64,000 nt of DNA from Vogesella indigofera (GTDB lineage: Bacteria; Pseudomonadota; Gammaproteobacteria; Burkholderiales; Chromobacteriaceae). Shown piece by piece: positions 17,852 through 29,069 of this stretch. Within the stretch, counting starts at the first letter, position 1; each line of letters opens with the position of its first letter. Below the pieces are notes generated by a model. It saw nothing but the letters and a program-made list of their open reading frames with translations. It was not told where the DNA came from and searched no databases. The position numbers and the translations under genes are program-made. The stretch spans positions 42,024 through 106,023 of the forward strand of contig NZ_RBID01000002.1 of NCBI RefSeq assembly GCF_003633895.1. Direction: 5' to 3'.

Positions 17852-20647
17852 CTAGTGTGCGCTCTCCCAGCTGCTGCCGACGCCGACTTCCGCCAGCAGC
17901 GGCACCTTCAGCGCGGCGACGCCGGCCATCAGCTGCGGCAGTTTTTCCCGCACCAGCGCCAGTTCGCTTTCCGCCACTTCCAGCACCAGTTCATCGTGCA
18001 CCTGCATGATCAGTTTGCTCTGCAGCCGCTTGGCCAGCAGCCAGTCCTGCACCGCGATCATCGCCAGCTTGATCAGGTCGGCGGCGGTGCCCTGCATCGG
18101 CGCGTTGATCGCGGCACGCTCGGCACCGGCGCGACGTGCCTGGTTGGCGGCGCGGATCTCCGGCAGGTACAGGCGGCGGCCGAACACGGTCTCGACATAG
18201 CCCTGCTCGCGCGCCGCATCGCGCGTCTGCTGCATGTACTCGGCGACGCCGGGGTATTTGCGGAAGTAGCTGTCGATATACAGCTTGGCGGCGTCGCGGC
18301 TGATGTCCAGCTGCGAGGCAAGGCCGAATTCACCCATGCCGTAGATCAGGCCGAAGTTGATGGCCTTGGCGGCGCGGCGCTGCTCAGTGCTGACCTCCGC
18401 CAGCGGGGTGCTGAACACCTCGGCGGCGGTGGCCTTGTGGATGTCCTCGCCGCTGGCAAACGCCGCCAGCATGCCGGCGTCGCCGGACAGGTGCGCCATG
18501 ATGCGCAGCTCGATCTGCGAATAGTCGGCTGAAACGATCACGTGGCCGGGCGCGGCGATGAAGGCCTCGCGCACGCGGCGGCCCTCGGCGGTGCGCACCG
18601 GGATGTTCTGCAGGTTGGGGTCGGAGCTGGCGAGGCGCCCGGTAATCGCCACCGCCTGTGCATAAGTGGTGTGCACGCGGCCGGTCTGTGGATTGATCAG
18701 CGTCGGCAGTTTGTCGGTGTAGGTGGACTTCAGCTTGGCGAGGCCACGGTACTGCAGGATCAGCTTCGGCAGCGGGTGATCCAGTGCCAGTTTTTCCAGC
18801 ACTTCTTCGTCGGTGGAAAAGCCGCCGCTCGGCGTCTTGCGCACGCCCTTGGTGGCGATGCCGAGCTTGCCGAACAGGATTTCCTGCAGCTGCTTCGGCG
18901 AATTGAGGTTGAACGGCTGGCCGGCCTGCGCGTAGGCGGCCTGCTCCAGGCGCAGCATCTCGCTGCCCAGCTGGTGGCTCTGCGCCGCCAGCTGCTCGCG
19001 GTCGATCAGCACGCCGTTGCGCTCCATCGCGAACAACACCTCCGCCACCGGCAGCTCGATGTCGCGGTAGACCTCGGCCAGCTTGCCGCTCAGCAGCGGC
19101 GCGAAGTGCTGCGCCAGGCGCAGGGTGATGTCGGCGTCCTCGGCCGCGTAGTTGGCCGCAACCTCCACCGCCACCTCGGCAAAGCCGATCTGCTTGGCGC
19201 CCTTGCCACAGATTTCCTCGTAGCTGACCGTGGTTTCGTTCAGGTGACGGCGCGCCAGCTCGTCCATGCCGTGGCGTTCGTGGCTCTCGATCACGTAGGA
19301 GGCCAGCAGCGTGTCGTCGGCCACGCCGCGCAGGGTGATGCCGTGGTTGGCAAACACGTGGCGGTCGTACTTCAGGTTCTGCCCCAGCTTTTTCTTGCTA
19401 GCGTCCTCCAGCCACGGCTTGAGTTTGGCCAGCGTGGCGTCGAAGTCCAGCTGCTGCGGCGCGTCCGGGCCGCGGTGCGCCAGCGGCAGGTAGGCGGCCT
19501 GCCCCGCTGCCACCGAGAAGCTGATGCCGACCAGCCGCGCCTGCATCTGGTCGAGACTGGTGGTCTCGGTATCCAGCGACACCACCTCGGCCGCGGCCAA
19601 CCTTTGCAGCCACTCGTCCAGCTGCTCGCTACTGAGAATGGTGTCGTAGTGGCGTGCGATGGCGGCGGCAGCGGATTCGCTCGCGGCAACGGCATCCGGC
19701 ACCGCCGCGCTGTCGTCGCCGAACAGGTCGCCGCTGGTATGCAGCGCCGGCTGCGCCCGCGTTGCTACCGGCGTGGCGGTATCGGCCGCCGGCTCGCTGA
19801 CTTCGCGCAGGAAGGTACGGAAGCCGCAGGCGGCAAACAGCTCCGCCAGCCGCGCATTGTCCTTGCTGCCATGCAGCAGGCTGGCCATGCCCTGCGGCAT
19901 CTCGTCCGCCAGCGGCACGTCGCACTTGATGGTGATCAGCTCGCGCCCCTTGGGCAGCCACGCCAGCGCCGCGCGCAGGTTGTCGCCGACCTTGCCGCCG
20001 ACCTTGTCCGCCTGTGCGATGACCCCGGCCAGCGTGCCGTACTCTTCCAGCCATTTCACCGCCGTCTTCGGGCCGCACTTGTCGACGCCGGGCACGTTGT
20101 CGACCTTGTCGCCGATCAGCGTCAGGTAGTCGATGATCAGGCTCGGCGGCACGCCGAATTTCTCCTTCACCCCGGCCTCGTCCAGCAGCTCGTTGGTCAT
20201 GGTGTTGACCAGCGTCACCGCCGGCGTCACCAGCTGCGCCATGTCCTTGTCGCCGGTGGACACGATCACCCGCATGCCGGCGGCCTCCGCGGTACGGGCC
20301 AGGGTGCCGATCACGTCGTCGGCCTCCACCCCGTCCACCATCAGCAGCGGCCAGCCGCTGGCACGCACCACCTCGTGCACGGTGACGACCTGCGCGGCGA
20401 GGTCACTCGGCATCGACGGACGGTTGGCCTTGTACTCCGGGTACAGCTCGTCGCGGAAAGTCTTACCTTTAGCATCGAAAATGCAGGCGCTATAATCGAA
20501 CTGCACTTCCTTCTCCAGCCGGCGCAGCATGTTGACCATGCCGTAGATGGCACCGGTCGGATCGCCGGTGGGTGAGCGCAAGTCGGGCATCGCATGGAAG
20601 GCTCGGTACAAATAAGAAGAGCCGTCAATCAATAACAAGGTTTTCAT
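17852..20647 (-). CDS. polA: DNA polymerase I
   Basis: A 931-residue repair and Okazaki-fragment polymerase (E. coli enzyme 928). The N-terminal 5'-3' exonuclease (about 1-290) begins MKTLLLIDGSSYLYRAFHA; the 3'-5' exonuclease domain keeps its first metal-binding acid in LDTETTSL, so proofreading should be active; the polymerase domain has DYSQIELR (about 704), RAAKAINFGLIYGM and the catalytic MQVHDELVLE. Its start lies only 16 bases from the divergent LOG-family gene. Contains a perfect word at 19593-19604 (RLAA, at the exonuclease domain border) and a 9-base match at 19151-19159. Confidence 0.97.
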   Translation of the reverse strand: MKTLLLIDGSSYLYRAFHAMPDLRSPTGDPTGAIYGMVNMLRRLEKEVQFDYSACIFDAKGKTFRDELYPEYKANRPSMPSDLAAQVVTVHEVVRASGWPLLMVDGVEADDVIGTLARTAEAAGMRVIVSTGDKDMAQLVTPAVTLVNTMTNELLDEAGVKEKFGVPPSLIIDYLTLIGDKVDNVPGVDKCGPKTAVKWLEEYGTLAGVIAQADKVGGKVGDNLRAALAWLPKGRELITIKCDVPLADEMPQGMASLLHGSKDNARLAELFAACGFRTFLREVSEPAADTATPVATRAQPALHTSGDLFGDDSAAVPDAVAASESAAAAIARHYDTILSSEQLDEWLQRLAAAEVVSLDTETTSLDQMQARLVGISFSVAAGQAAYLPLAHRGPDAPQQLDFDATLAKLKPWLEDASKKKLGQNLKYDRHVFANHGITLRGVADDTLLASYVIESHERHGMDELARRHLNETTVSYEEICGKGAKQIGFAEVAVEVAANYAAEDADITLRLAQHFAPLLSGKLAEVYRDIELPVAEVLFAMERNGVLIDREQLAAQSHQLGSEMLRLEQAAYAQAGQPFNLNSPKQLQEILFGKLGIATKGVRKTPSGGFSTDEEVLEKLALDHPLPKLILQYRGLAKLKSTYTDKLPTLINPQTGRVHTTYAQAVAITGRLASSDPNLQNIPVRTAEGRRVREAFIAAPGHVIVSADYSQIELRIMAHLSGDAGMLAAFASGEDIHKATAAEVFSTPLAEVSTEQRRAAKAINFGLIYGMGEFGLASQLDISRDAAKLYIDSYFRKYPGVAEYMQQTRDAAREQGYVETVFGRRLYLPEIRAANQARRAGAERAAINAPMQGTAADLIKLAMIAVQDWLLAKRLQSKLIMQVHDELVLEVAESELALVREKLPQLMAGVAALKVPLLAEVGVGSSWESAH
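19593..19604 (-). repeat. Perfect 12-mer in polA
   Basis: AAGGTTGGCCGC on the minus strand, preceded by TGC as in the copies at 15146, 30569 and 33104, and encoding QRLAAA. Confidence 0.9.
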
Positions 20648-20663
20648 AAGAAAAGGGGCAGAT

Positions 20664-21392
20664 ATGAGCTTGTCCGATAAATTACCGCAAACCAGCGACC
20701 GCTACGCGATGATGCAGCGTTTCCGCTCGCGCGAAGCCTGGCATGTGATGAAAATTCTGTCGGAATTTGTTGAATCGGCAGAAGAACTGCAACAGATCAG
20801 TCCAGCTGTAAGTATTTTTGGCAGCGCACGGACGCCGCGCGATCATCGCTATTATAAGCTGACCGAGGACATTGCCCGCCTGTTATCCGACGCCGGCTTT
20901 GCGGTGATTTCCGGTGGTGGCCCCGGCATCATGGAGGCGGCCAACAAGGGCGCCTATTACGGCAACAGCCCGTCGGTCGGCCTCAACATCGTGCTGCCGC
21001 ACGAGCAGCGCCCCAACGAGTACCAGGACCTGAGCCTGAAGTTCGACCACTTCTTCAGCCGCAAGGTGATGTTCGTCAAACATGCACTGGCCTATGTGGT
21101 GATGCCCGGCGGCTTTGGTACACTGGACGAAATGTTCGAGGCGCTGACGCTGATCCAGACCGGCAAGACGCGCAAGATGCCGATCATCCTGTGTGGCGGC
21201 GAGTTCTGGAGCGGCCTGCTCGACTGGGTGCGCCAGCGCCTGATCGGCGACGGCCTGATCAACGCCGATGACCTCGACCTGCTGCAGCTGATCGACGACC
21301 CGCAGCAGATCGTGGAAACCATCTTCACCTTTTACGAAACCCGCGGCTTCGAGGCCCTGCCGGAAGAACGCGAACAGCTGCTCAATCTGTAA
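20664..21392 (+). CDS. LOG family protein (nucleotide 5'-monophosphate phosphoribohydrolase-like)
   Basis: A 242-residue Rossmann-fold protein of the LOG/TIGR00730 family. GGGPGIMEAANKGA and MPGGFGTLDEMFEAL are the two family signatures (nucleotide binding and catalytic PGGxGTxxE). Members cleave the N-glycosidic bond of nucleoside monophosphates; the older name lysine decarboxylase is wrong. The ATG at 20664 follows AAAAGGGGCAG. It is divergent from polA, with promoters that must overlap the neighbouring coding regions. Confidence 0.88.
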   Translation: MSLSDKLPQTSDRYAMMQRFRSREAWHVMKILSEFVESAEELQQISPAVSIFGSARTPRDHRYYKLTEDIARLLSDAGFAVISGGGPGIMEAANKGAYYGNSPSVGLNIVLPHEQRPNEYQDLSLKFDHFFSRKVMFVKHALAYVVMPGGFGTLDEMFEALTLIQTGKTRKMPIILCGGEFWSGLLDWVRQRLIGDGLINADDLDLLQLIDDPQQIVETIFTFYETRGFEALPEEREQLLNL

Positions 21393-21441
21393 TATTTGCC
21401 GACCGGCGCTGCCCGCCAGCGCCGACAACCAAGGAAACACC

Positions 21442-21753
21442 ATGTCCCGCCTGATTCTGGCCGTGCTGGCCGCCATCGCCCTGCCGGCGCTGGCCGATAC
21501 CCCCGCCGCGGTGCTGCCGCCACCGCCGACCATTGCCGCCGATGCCATGGCAGAGCCGGAAGTCCGCATCATCCAGGACGGCGACAACAGCATCGAGGAA
21601 TACCGTCTCAACGGTCGCCTCTACCTGCTGAAAGTGACGCCGAAAAACGCGCCACCGTACTACCTGCGTGACGACGAGGGTAACGGCCAGATGAAACGCA
21701 TCGACCCGTCGCAGCGCCTGGTGGTGCCGCAGTGGGTCCTGCTGACCTTCTGA
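21442..21753 (+). CDS. DUF2782 secreted protein
   Basis: A 103-residue protein with a cleavable signal peptide (MSRLILAVLAAIALPALADT) and a C-terminal DUF2782 domain (about 35-103, EVRIIQDGDNSIEEYRLNGRLY and YYLRDDEG). It is periplasmic by prediction and of unknown function. In Betaproteobacteria this family is commonly found directly before thrB, as here (9-base gap). Confidence 0.82.
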   Translation: MSRLILAVLAAIALPALADTPAAVLPPPPTIAADAMAEPEVRIIQDGDNSIEEYRLNGRLYLLKVTPKNAPPYYLRDDEGNGQMKRIDPSQRLVVPQWVLLTF

Positions 21754-21762
21754 GGAGCGGGC

Positions 21763-22701
21763 ATGTCGGTTTATACCTCGGTCTCGACCGCAGAGCTGGC
21801 ACAGTGGCTGCAGCGCTATGCGCTGGGCGAGCTGGTCGAGCTGAAAGGCATTGTGGCCGGTGTCACCAACACCAACTACTTTGTCACCACCACCCACGGC
21901 CGCTATGTACTGACGCTGTTCGAGGTGCTGCAGCTGGACGAGCTGCCCTACTTCCTGGAGCTGAAGAGCCACCTGGCGCGACACGGTGTTGCCTGTCCGG
22001 CGCCGATTGCCGACCACAACGACCAGTTTGCCTCGCTGCTGGCCGGCAAGCCGGCGTGCCTGGTCAGCTGCCTCGACGGCCACGACATCGAGCAGCCGAA
22101 CGCGGCGCAGTGCCACGCCATCGGCGAGATGCTGGCGCAGATGCACAAGGCCAGCAGCACCTTCCCGCGCCGCATGCACAACCCGCGCGGCCCGGAATGG
22201 TGGAGCCGCACCGCCACCTCGCTGTATCCGCAGCTGCCGGCCGCGGACGCCGCCAGCCTGCGCAGCGAAGTCGCGTTCCAGGACAGCCACCGCTTTGATT
22301 TCCTGCCGCAGGGGGTGATCCACGCCGACCTGTTCAAGGACAACGTGCTGATGGATGGCGACAAAATCGCCGGCTTCATCGACTTCTACTACGCCTGCAA
22401 CGACATCCTGCTGTACGACCTCGCCATCGCGCTCAACGACTGGGCGCGCGATGCACAGGGCGAGATCGATGCCGGGCTGGCGCGCGCCATCATTGCCGGC
22501 TACCAGAGCATCCGGCCGCTGACCGCAGAGGAACGCAAGGCATGGCCGGTGATGCTGCGCGCCGCGGCACTGCGTTTCTGGGTGTCGCGCCTGCTCGACT
22601 TCTACCGTCCGGCCAGCGGCGAAATGACCTACACCAAGGATCCCGGCGTGTTCCAGCGCCTGCTGGAAGCACACCGCACCCGCCAGGACTTCTGGCTGTA
22701 A
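21763..22701 (+). CDS. thrB: Homoserine kinase
   Basis: A 312-residue aminoglycoside-phosphotransferase-fold homoserine kinase (the type found in Pseudomonas and Betaproteobacteria, not the GHMP type). The Brenner motif region reads GVIHADLFKDNVLMDG and is followed by GFIDFYYACNDILLYDLA, giving the catalytic Asp, Asn and metal-binding Asp. It makes O-phosphohomoserine for threonine synthesis. It follows the DUF2782 gene and ends at a strong terminator. Confidence 0.94.
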   Translation: MSVYTSVSTAELAQWLQRYALGELVELKGIVAGVTNTNYFVTTTHGRYVLTLFEVLQLDELPYFLELKSHLARHGVACPAPIADHNDQFASLLAGKPACLVSCLDGHDIEQPNAAQCHAIGEMLAQMHKASSTFPRRMHNPRGPEWWSRTATSLYPQLPAADAASLRSEVAFQDSHRFDFLPQGVIHADLFKDNVLMDGDKIAGFIDFYYACNDILLYDLAIALNDWARDAQGEIDAGLARAIIAGYQSIRPLTAEERKAWPVMLRAAALRFWVSRLLDFYRPASGEMTYTKDPGVFQRLLEAHRTRQDFWL

Positions 22702-22763
22702 CGCGCGCCGCGCCAGGCCGGTGCCGGCAGCCGTCCCTGCCCGCGCCGGCCATCTGCCACCGC

Positions 22764-22789
22764 ACAGCCCGCCCACCGCGGGCTGTTTT
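22764..22789 (+). terminator. Rho-independent terminator after thrB
   Basis: ACAGCCCGC, loop CCACC, GCGGGCTGT, then TTTTG. A perfect nine-base stem separating thrB from the two-component operon. Confidence 0.85.
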
Positions 22790-22842
22790 GCCTACTGGCG
22801 GAATTGCGGTATAACCGGCCAGTCACCCCACAAGGATCTGCC

Positions 22843-23544
22843 ATGAACCAACGTCTGTTGCTGATCGAGGACGATCAGCGCCTGGCCGACCTCGTCAGCA
22901 GCTACCTGCGCAAGAACGGCTACGACATCCAGCACCATGCCCACGGCGACGGCGCTGCCGAACGCATCATCGAGATCATGCCCGACCTGGTGATTCTCGA
23001 CGTGATGCTGCCGGGCAAGGACGGCTTTGAAGTCTGCCGCGCGGTGCGCCACCGCTACCCGGGACGCATCCTGATGATGACCGCCCGCGACGAGGAGATC
23101 GACGAGATCCTCGGCCTGGAGCTGGGTGCCGACGACTATCTGGCCAAGCCGGTAGAGCCGCGCCGCCTGCTGGCGCGCATCCGCGCCCTGCTGCGCCGCA
23201 GCGACAGCGGCGGTGACGACAACGGCGACCAGGACAAGCTCGGCTTCGGCCGTTTCAGCATCTGTCAGAGCACGCGCGAGGCGGTGCTCAACGCGCAGTC
23301 GCTGGAGCTGACCACCGCCGAATTCGACCTGCTGTGGCTGCTGGCCAGCCACGCCGGCGAAATCCTGTCGCGCGACGACATCATGAACCAGCTGCGTGGC
23401 ATCGGCTTCGATGGCCTCGACCGCTCCATCGACGCCCGCATCTCGCGCCTGCGCAAGAAGCTGGACGACAACCCGGAAACACCGACCCGCATCAAGACCG
23501 TGCGCGGCAAGGGCTACCTGTTCTCGCGGAGCGACTGGGAGTGA
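22843..23544 (+). CDS. rstA: Response regulator, RstA-like (OmpR family)
   Basis: A 233-residue regulator. The receiver domain (1-115) has the acidic pair in LIEDDQRLADL, the phosphorylated Asp53 in LVILDVMLPG and the switch Lys in YLAKPVEPRRLLARI; the C-terminal winged helix ends IKTVRGKGYLFSRSDWE. The ATG at 22843 follows AAGGAT and gives the family start MNQRLLLIEDD. Its stop overlaps the kinase start. Confidence 0.9.
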   Translation: MNQRLLLIEDDQRLADLVSSYLRKNGYDIQHHAHGDGAAERIIEIMPDLVILDVMLPGKDGFEVCRAVRHRYPGRILMMTARDEEIDEILGLELGADDYLAKPVEPRRLLARIRALLRRSDSGGDDNGDQDKLGFGRFSICQSTREAVLNAQSLELTTAEFDLLWLLASHAGEILSRDDIMNQLRGIGFDGLDRSIDARISRLRKKLDDNPETPTRIKTVRGKGYLFSRSDWE

Positions 23545-24890
23545 GAGCGCCGCTGAGCATGGCGCGCATGTTCGCGCGCTACTTCGCGCAGACCATGCTG
23601 CTGCAGTTCGTGCTGCTGCTCGGCTTCGTGCTGCTGCTGATCGTGCTGTCCGCCAACAGCGAGCGCGAACGGCTGCAGAAGCAGATGGACGGCACCGTGC
23701 GCCTGATCCAGCGCGAGCTGCTGCGCCAGCCTCCGGCACGGCGCGACGCCAGCCTGCGCGAGCTGCAGCCGCTGTTCGCCTATCCGCTGGCGCTGGTCAG
23801 GCTGCCGCCAGCCAGCCTCGACGAAGAGGCGCGTGCGCGACTGGCCAGCGGCCAGAGCTGGCTCGACAGCAGCCAGCAGAACCTGTACGCACCGCTGCCC
23901 GGCACCAGCCAGCTGCTGGTGATCGGCCCGCTGGACAGCCAGGGCAGCGGCGGCGGCTGGCTGCACAGCGAGCTGGGCCTGTTCGTGCTGTGGTTCGCCT
24001 TCTTCGGCGTGCCGCTGGCGCTGCTGATCTACCTCAACCTGCGCCCGCACTGGCACGATCTGGCCGCGCTGCGCGACACCTCGCTGCGGCTGGCGGAGGG
24101 CGATCTCGGCGCACGGGCGCCGGCGGCGCGCAGCCCGCTGTTCTCGCCGCTGCAGCGCCAGCTCAACAGCATGGCGGAAAAGCTGGAAACGCAGATGGAG
24201 ACGCGGCAGGCGCTGGCGCACGCGATTGCCCACGAGCTGCGCACGCCGGTGGCACGGCTGCGCTTCGGGCTGACCATGATGGACGAGGCGGAATCCGACG
24301 ACGAACGCCGCGGCTACCGTGACGGCATGGAGCGCGACATGCAGGAGCTGGACGAGCTGATCAACGTCAGCCTCAGCTACTCCAAGCTCGACCGCGGCGA
24401 AGTGCCGCTGGAGTACGACACCATCGACCTGGAAGAGTGGTTCGAGGACCTGATCGAGCTGGTGCAGCCGTTGCGGCCAACCTTGCTGCAGCTGACGCTG
24501 GACTGCGCACGCGGCGAAGCCACCTTCGACCGCCGCCTGGTGTATGTCGCCACCCGCAACCTGCTGCTGAACGCCTTCAAGTACGCGCGGCAGCAGGTGT
24601 GCATGACGGTGGCGGTCGAACACGGCCAGCTGGTCATCACCGTCGACGACGACGGGCCGGGCATCCCGGAAAAGGAGCGCGAGCGCATCTTCGATCCGTT
24701 CCAGCGCCTCGACCGCTCGCGTGACCGCGCCACCGGCGGCTACGGCCTCGGCCTGTCCTTCGTGCGCCTGATCGCCCACCACCACGGCGGCAAGGCGTGG
24801 ATCGCCCAGTCGCCGCAAGGCGGCGCCCGCTTCGGGTTGACGCTGCCACTACACCCGGCCGGCGGCGCGCCGTCACAAAGCGTCACATAA
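23541..24890 (+). CDS. rstB: Sensor histidine kinase, RstB-like
   Basis: A 449-residue membrane kinase paired with the regulator upstream. Two membrane segments (about 17-40 and 155-175) enclose a periplasmic sensor of about 115 residues, followed by HAMP, the dimerisation helix with the phosphorylated His in AIAHELRTPVARLRFGL, and an ATPase domain with NLLLNAFKYA, DDDGPGIP and GGYGLGLSFV. The GTG at 23541 forms a GTGA overlap with rstA and has GGAG upstream; an ATG at 23559 is possible. A perfect word at 24473-24484 encodes LRPTL. Confidence 0.87.
   Translation: MRAPLSMARMFARYFAQTMLLQFVLLLGFVLLLIVLSANSERERLQKQMDGTVRLIQRELLRQPPARRDASLRELQPLFAYPLALVRLPPASLDEEARARLASGQSWLDSSQQNLYAPLPGTSQLLVIGPLDSQGSGGGWLHSELGLFVLWFAFFGVPLALLIYLNLRPHWHDLAALRDTSLRLAEGDLGARAPAARSPLFSPLQRQLNSMAEKLETQMETRQALAHAIAHELRTPVARLRFGLTMMDEAESDDERRGYRDGMERDMQELDELINVSLSYSKLDRGEVPLEYDTIDLEEWFEDLIELVQPLRPTLLQLTLDCARGEATFDRRLVYVATRNLLLNAFKYARQQVCMTVAVEHGQLVITVDDDGPGIPEKERERIFDPFQRLDRSRDRATGGYGLGLSFVRLIAHHHGGKAWIAQSPQGGARFGLTLPLHPAGGAPSQSVT
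24473..24484 (-). repeat. Perfect 12-mer in rstB
   Basis: GCGGCCAACCTT on plus, read in the frame giving LRPTL, one of two perfect copies in this frame (the other is at 27920). Confidence 0.9.
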
Positions 24891-24996
24891 ACGCACAGCA
24901 GCCACACAGTCGGCGTACGCAAGCGCCATAGTGTTGCGCGGCGGCGGCACGCAGAATGGACTCATCAACCTCACTCACCGTGAAACGGAGTCCATC

Positions 24997-25587
24997 ATGA
25001 AGAAACTGCTTGTCGCTACCCTGTTTGCCGCTACCGCCAGCACCGCCTTCGCCGCAGAAACCGGCAACTACGTGTTCGGTAATGTCGGCATCTCCGCCAA
25101 CCAGTGGACACTGAAAGACGGCGCCGCCAACCGCGCCGGCGTCAGCGACCGCAAGGTCAACGACGACGATGCCACCTCCGGCATGGTCGAGATCGGTGTC
25201 GGCCAGCGTATCAATGACAACTTCGCAGTCGAGGGCAGCTATCTGCGCCACGGCGACGCCACCGGCCTGAACGGTGCCGGCAGCCTGGACTACGACACTT
25301 TTCGTGTCGCTGCACTTGGCATCATCCCGGTAACCCAGCAGTTTGAAGTCTACGGCAAGGTGTCCGCCAACCACATCCGCAGCAAGTTCAACAGCGGCTC
25401 GGCCGCGCTGGCCAGCAGCAAGGACAGCAGCTTCGGCATGGGGCTGGGCGTGGGCGCCGCCTACCACCTCGACAAGAACCTGTCCGCCCGTGTCGAATAT
25501 GAAGGCATCGGCAATATCGGCCACAAAGACATCACCGATACCGCGCCGGTCGGCGCGCTGAAAGTCGGCCTGGGTTACCGCTTCTGA
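24997..25587 (+). CDS. Small outer-membrane beta-barrel protein
   Basis: A 196-residue protein with a signal peptide (MKKLLVATLFAATASTAFAAE) and an eight-strand OmpA/OmpX-like barrel of alternating residues ending in LKVGLGYRF, with the terminal Phe needed for barrel assembly. No C-terminal peptidoglycan-binding domain. The ATG at 24997 follows GGAG. It lies directly after rstAB and may be regulated by it, which is inference. A strong terminator follows. Confidence 0.82.
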   Translation: MKKLLVATLFAATASTAFAAETGNYVFGNVGISANQWTLKDGAANRAGVSDRKVNDDDATSGMVEIGVGQRINDNFAVEGSYLRHGDATGLNGAGSLDYDTFRVAALGIIPVTQQFEVYGKVSANHIRSKFNSGSAALASSKDSSFGMGLGVGAAYHLDKNLSARVEYEGIGNIGHKDITDTAPVGALKVGLGYRF

Positions 25588-25623
25588 TTTCCTGCTGTTC
25601 TGTATAGTCCTCGTGTGCATTTG

Positions 25624-25647
25624 CCCGCCTTCATGGCGGGTTTTTTT
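25624..25647 (+). terminator. Rho-independent terminator after the barrel gene
   Basis: CCCGCC, loop TTCAT, GGCGGG followed by seven T. A second perfect 8-base hairpin without a T-run (GTCGCCGC/GCGGCGAC, 25650-25676) follows at once. The rest of 25677-25815 holds only a 10-base match to the repeated word at 25727-25736. Confidence 0.9.
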
Positions 25648-25815
25648 ATGTCGCCGCCAGCATCGCTAGCGGCGACAAGGGAGCCCAGCCTGGCAGCCAG
25701 CCGCACCAGTCAAGCCGTGGCGCGCCGCGGCCAACCCTGGCACACACGGGGAATCACGACACGACCACCGACCCCGCGCGCTCACGGCGGGGCCGGTCGT
25801 AACCGTAATCCTGGC

Positions 25816-26574
25816 TCAGTGCTTGTGCGGGTAGATGTCGTAGCTGAAGTAGCGGCGCTCGATGCTGCGGTAGGTGCCGTCGGCCAGGATCGCCTTCAGC
25901 GCGGCGTTGACCTTGGCCAGCAACTCCTTGTTGCCCTTCTGGATGGCGATGCCGGAGCCCATGTAGTACTTCGGATCGTTGAACACCGGGCCGACGAAGG
26001 CGAAGCCCTTGCCGAACGGCGTCTTCAGGAAGTCGGCCTCGCCGATGGTGGCATCGACGTAGACGTAATCCAGGCGGCCACCCTTCAGGTCGAGGAAGGC
26101 GTCGGTGATCTTGCCGTAGCCCTTGATCTGCGCGCCGTTGCGGCCCCACTTCTCCGACGATTCCTTCATCTGGATCGCGCCGCGCAGCACGCCGATGCGC
26201 TTGCCCTTGAACCACTCACCGCTCACCGGCGTGCCTTCCTTGGCGATCAGCCGCCCCGGAATGTTGAAGTACATGTCGCTGAAGCTGACCACCTTGGCGC
26301 GGTCCGGCGAGATGTTCATCGAGGCAATTGCCAACTCGTACTTCTTCGCCTGCAGGCCAGGGATAATGCCGTCAAAGTCGTGCGCGCTCAGCTCGCACTC
26401 CGCCTTCATCTTGTCGCACAGTGCGCGGGCGATGTCGGCATCGAAGCCGACAATGCTGCCATCCGGGTTCTGCTTGGAAAACGGCGGGTAGCTGACATCG
26501 GTGGCGATGCGCAGCGGCTGCGCCTGGAGATGAAAGGCGGCAAACAGACAGCTCAGGGCAAGTATTTTTTTCAT
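25816..26574 (-). CDS. Amino acid ABC transporter substrate-binding protein
   Basis: A 252-residue periplasmic type II solute-binding protein of the basic/polar amino acid class (ArgT/HisJ-like). The signal peptide is MKKILALSCLFAAFHLQA; then LRIATDVSYPPFSKQNPDGSIVGFDADIARALC is the ligand-binding start, with the Arg-rich hinge ASMNISPDRAKVVSFSDMY. No permease or ATPase gene lies nearby, so it is an orphan binding protein. The exact ligand cannot be read. Confidence 0.88.
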   Translation of the reverse strand: MKKILALSCLFAAFHLQAQPLRIATDVSYPPFSKQNPDGSIVGFDADIARALCDKMKAECELSAHDFDGIIPGLQAKKYELAIASMNISPDRAKVVSFSDMYFNIPGRLIAKEGTPVSGEWFKGKRIGVLRGAIQMKESSEKWGRNGAQIKGYGKITDAFLDLKGGRLDYVYVDATIGEADFLKTPFGKGFAFVGPVFNDPKYYMGSGIAIQKGNKELLAKVNAALKAILADGTYRSIERRYFSYDIYPHKH

Positions 26575-28499
<1,925 letters not shown>

Positions 28500-28518
28500 G
28501 CCAGCAAAGGAACAACAC

Positions 28519-28920
28519 ATGCAATGCGAACTGTGCCACCAGGACGGTGGCGACATCCTGTACCGCGACGACAAGCTGCGGGTGATCCTGGTCGCCGACG
28601 CCGACTACCCGGCGTTCTGCCGCGTGATCTGGCACGCCCACGTCAAGGAAATGACCGATCTGGACCGCGTCGACCGCGCCCACGTGCTGGACTGGGTGCT
28701 ACGTACCGAGCAGGCGCTGCGCGAGGTGCTGAATCCGGACAAGATCAACCTCGCCAGCTTTGGCAATATGGTGCCGCACCTGCACTGGCACGTGATCCCG
28801 CGCTTTGCCGACGACAAGCACTTTCCCAATCCGCTATGGGGTGTGGTGATGCGCGACGGCGTGGCGCACGGCTCGCCAACGTTGGCCGCACAGCTGCGCC
28901 ATGCGCTGCAGGCCGGCTGA
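28519..28920 (+). CDS. HIT family nucleotide-binding protein
   Basis: A 133-residue histidine-triad hydrolase. HLHWHVIPRF (residues 87-91 are the triad) is intact, with CELCHQDGG at the N-terminus as a possible zinc pair. Members hydrolyse dinucleoside polyphosphates or aminoacyl-AMP. The ATG follows AAAGGAA. A 9-base match to the repeated word lies at 28881-28889. Confidence 0.9.
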   Translation: MQCELCHQDGGDILYRDDKLRVILVADADYPAFCRVIWHAHVKEMTDLDRVDRAHVLDWVLRTEQALREVLNPDKINLASFGNMVPHLHWHVIPRFADDKHFPNPLWGVVMRDGVAHGSPTLAAQLRHALQAG

Positions 28921-29000
28921 ATACCGCGGCGGCATTGCCACCATGGCAGGCGGGTGGTAAGGTGAACCGCGTTTAAGATTTCAAACAGGAACCACTTCCC

Positions 29001-29030
29001 AGCCGGTCTTGCCCGCCGCCCAGACCGGCT
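29001..29030. other. Hairpin upstream of the sulfurtransferase gene
   Basis: AGCCGGTCT and AGACCGGCT form a perfect nine-base stem around a 12-base loop, 40 bases before the sseA start. No T-run, so it may be a leader structure or weak terminator for the HIT gene. Confidence 0.4.
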
Positions 29031-29069
29031 CTGAAGCGGCTCCGTCAGCCACTGACCGAGGAGCGTTTG

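Noticed and set aside
18542..20575. 677-residue plus-strand frame across polA
   Set aside because: Exact antisense shadow of polA with Arg/His/Gln-rich composition.
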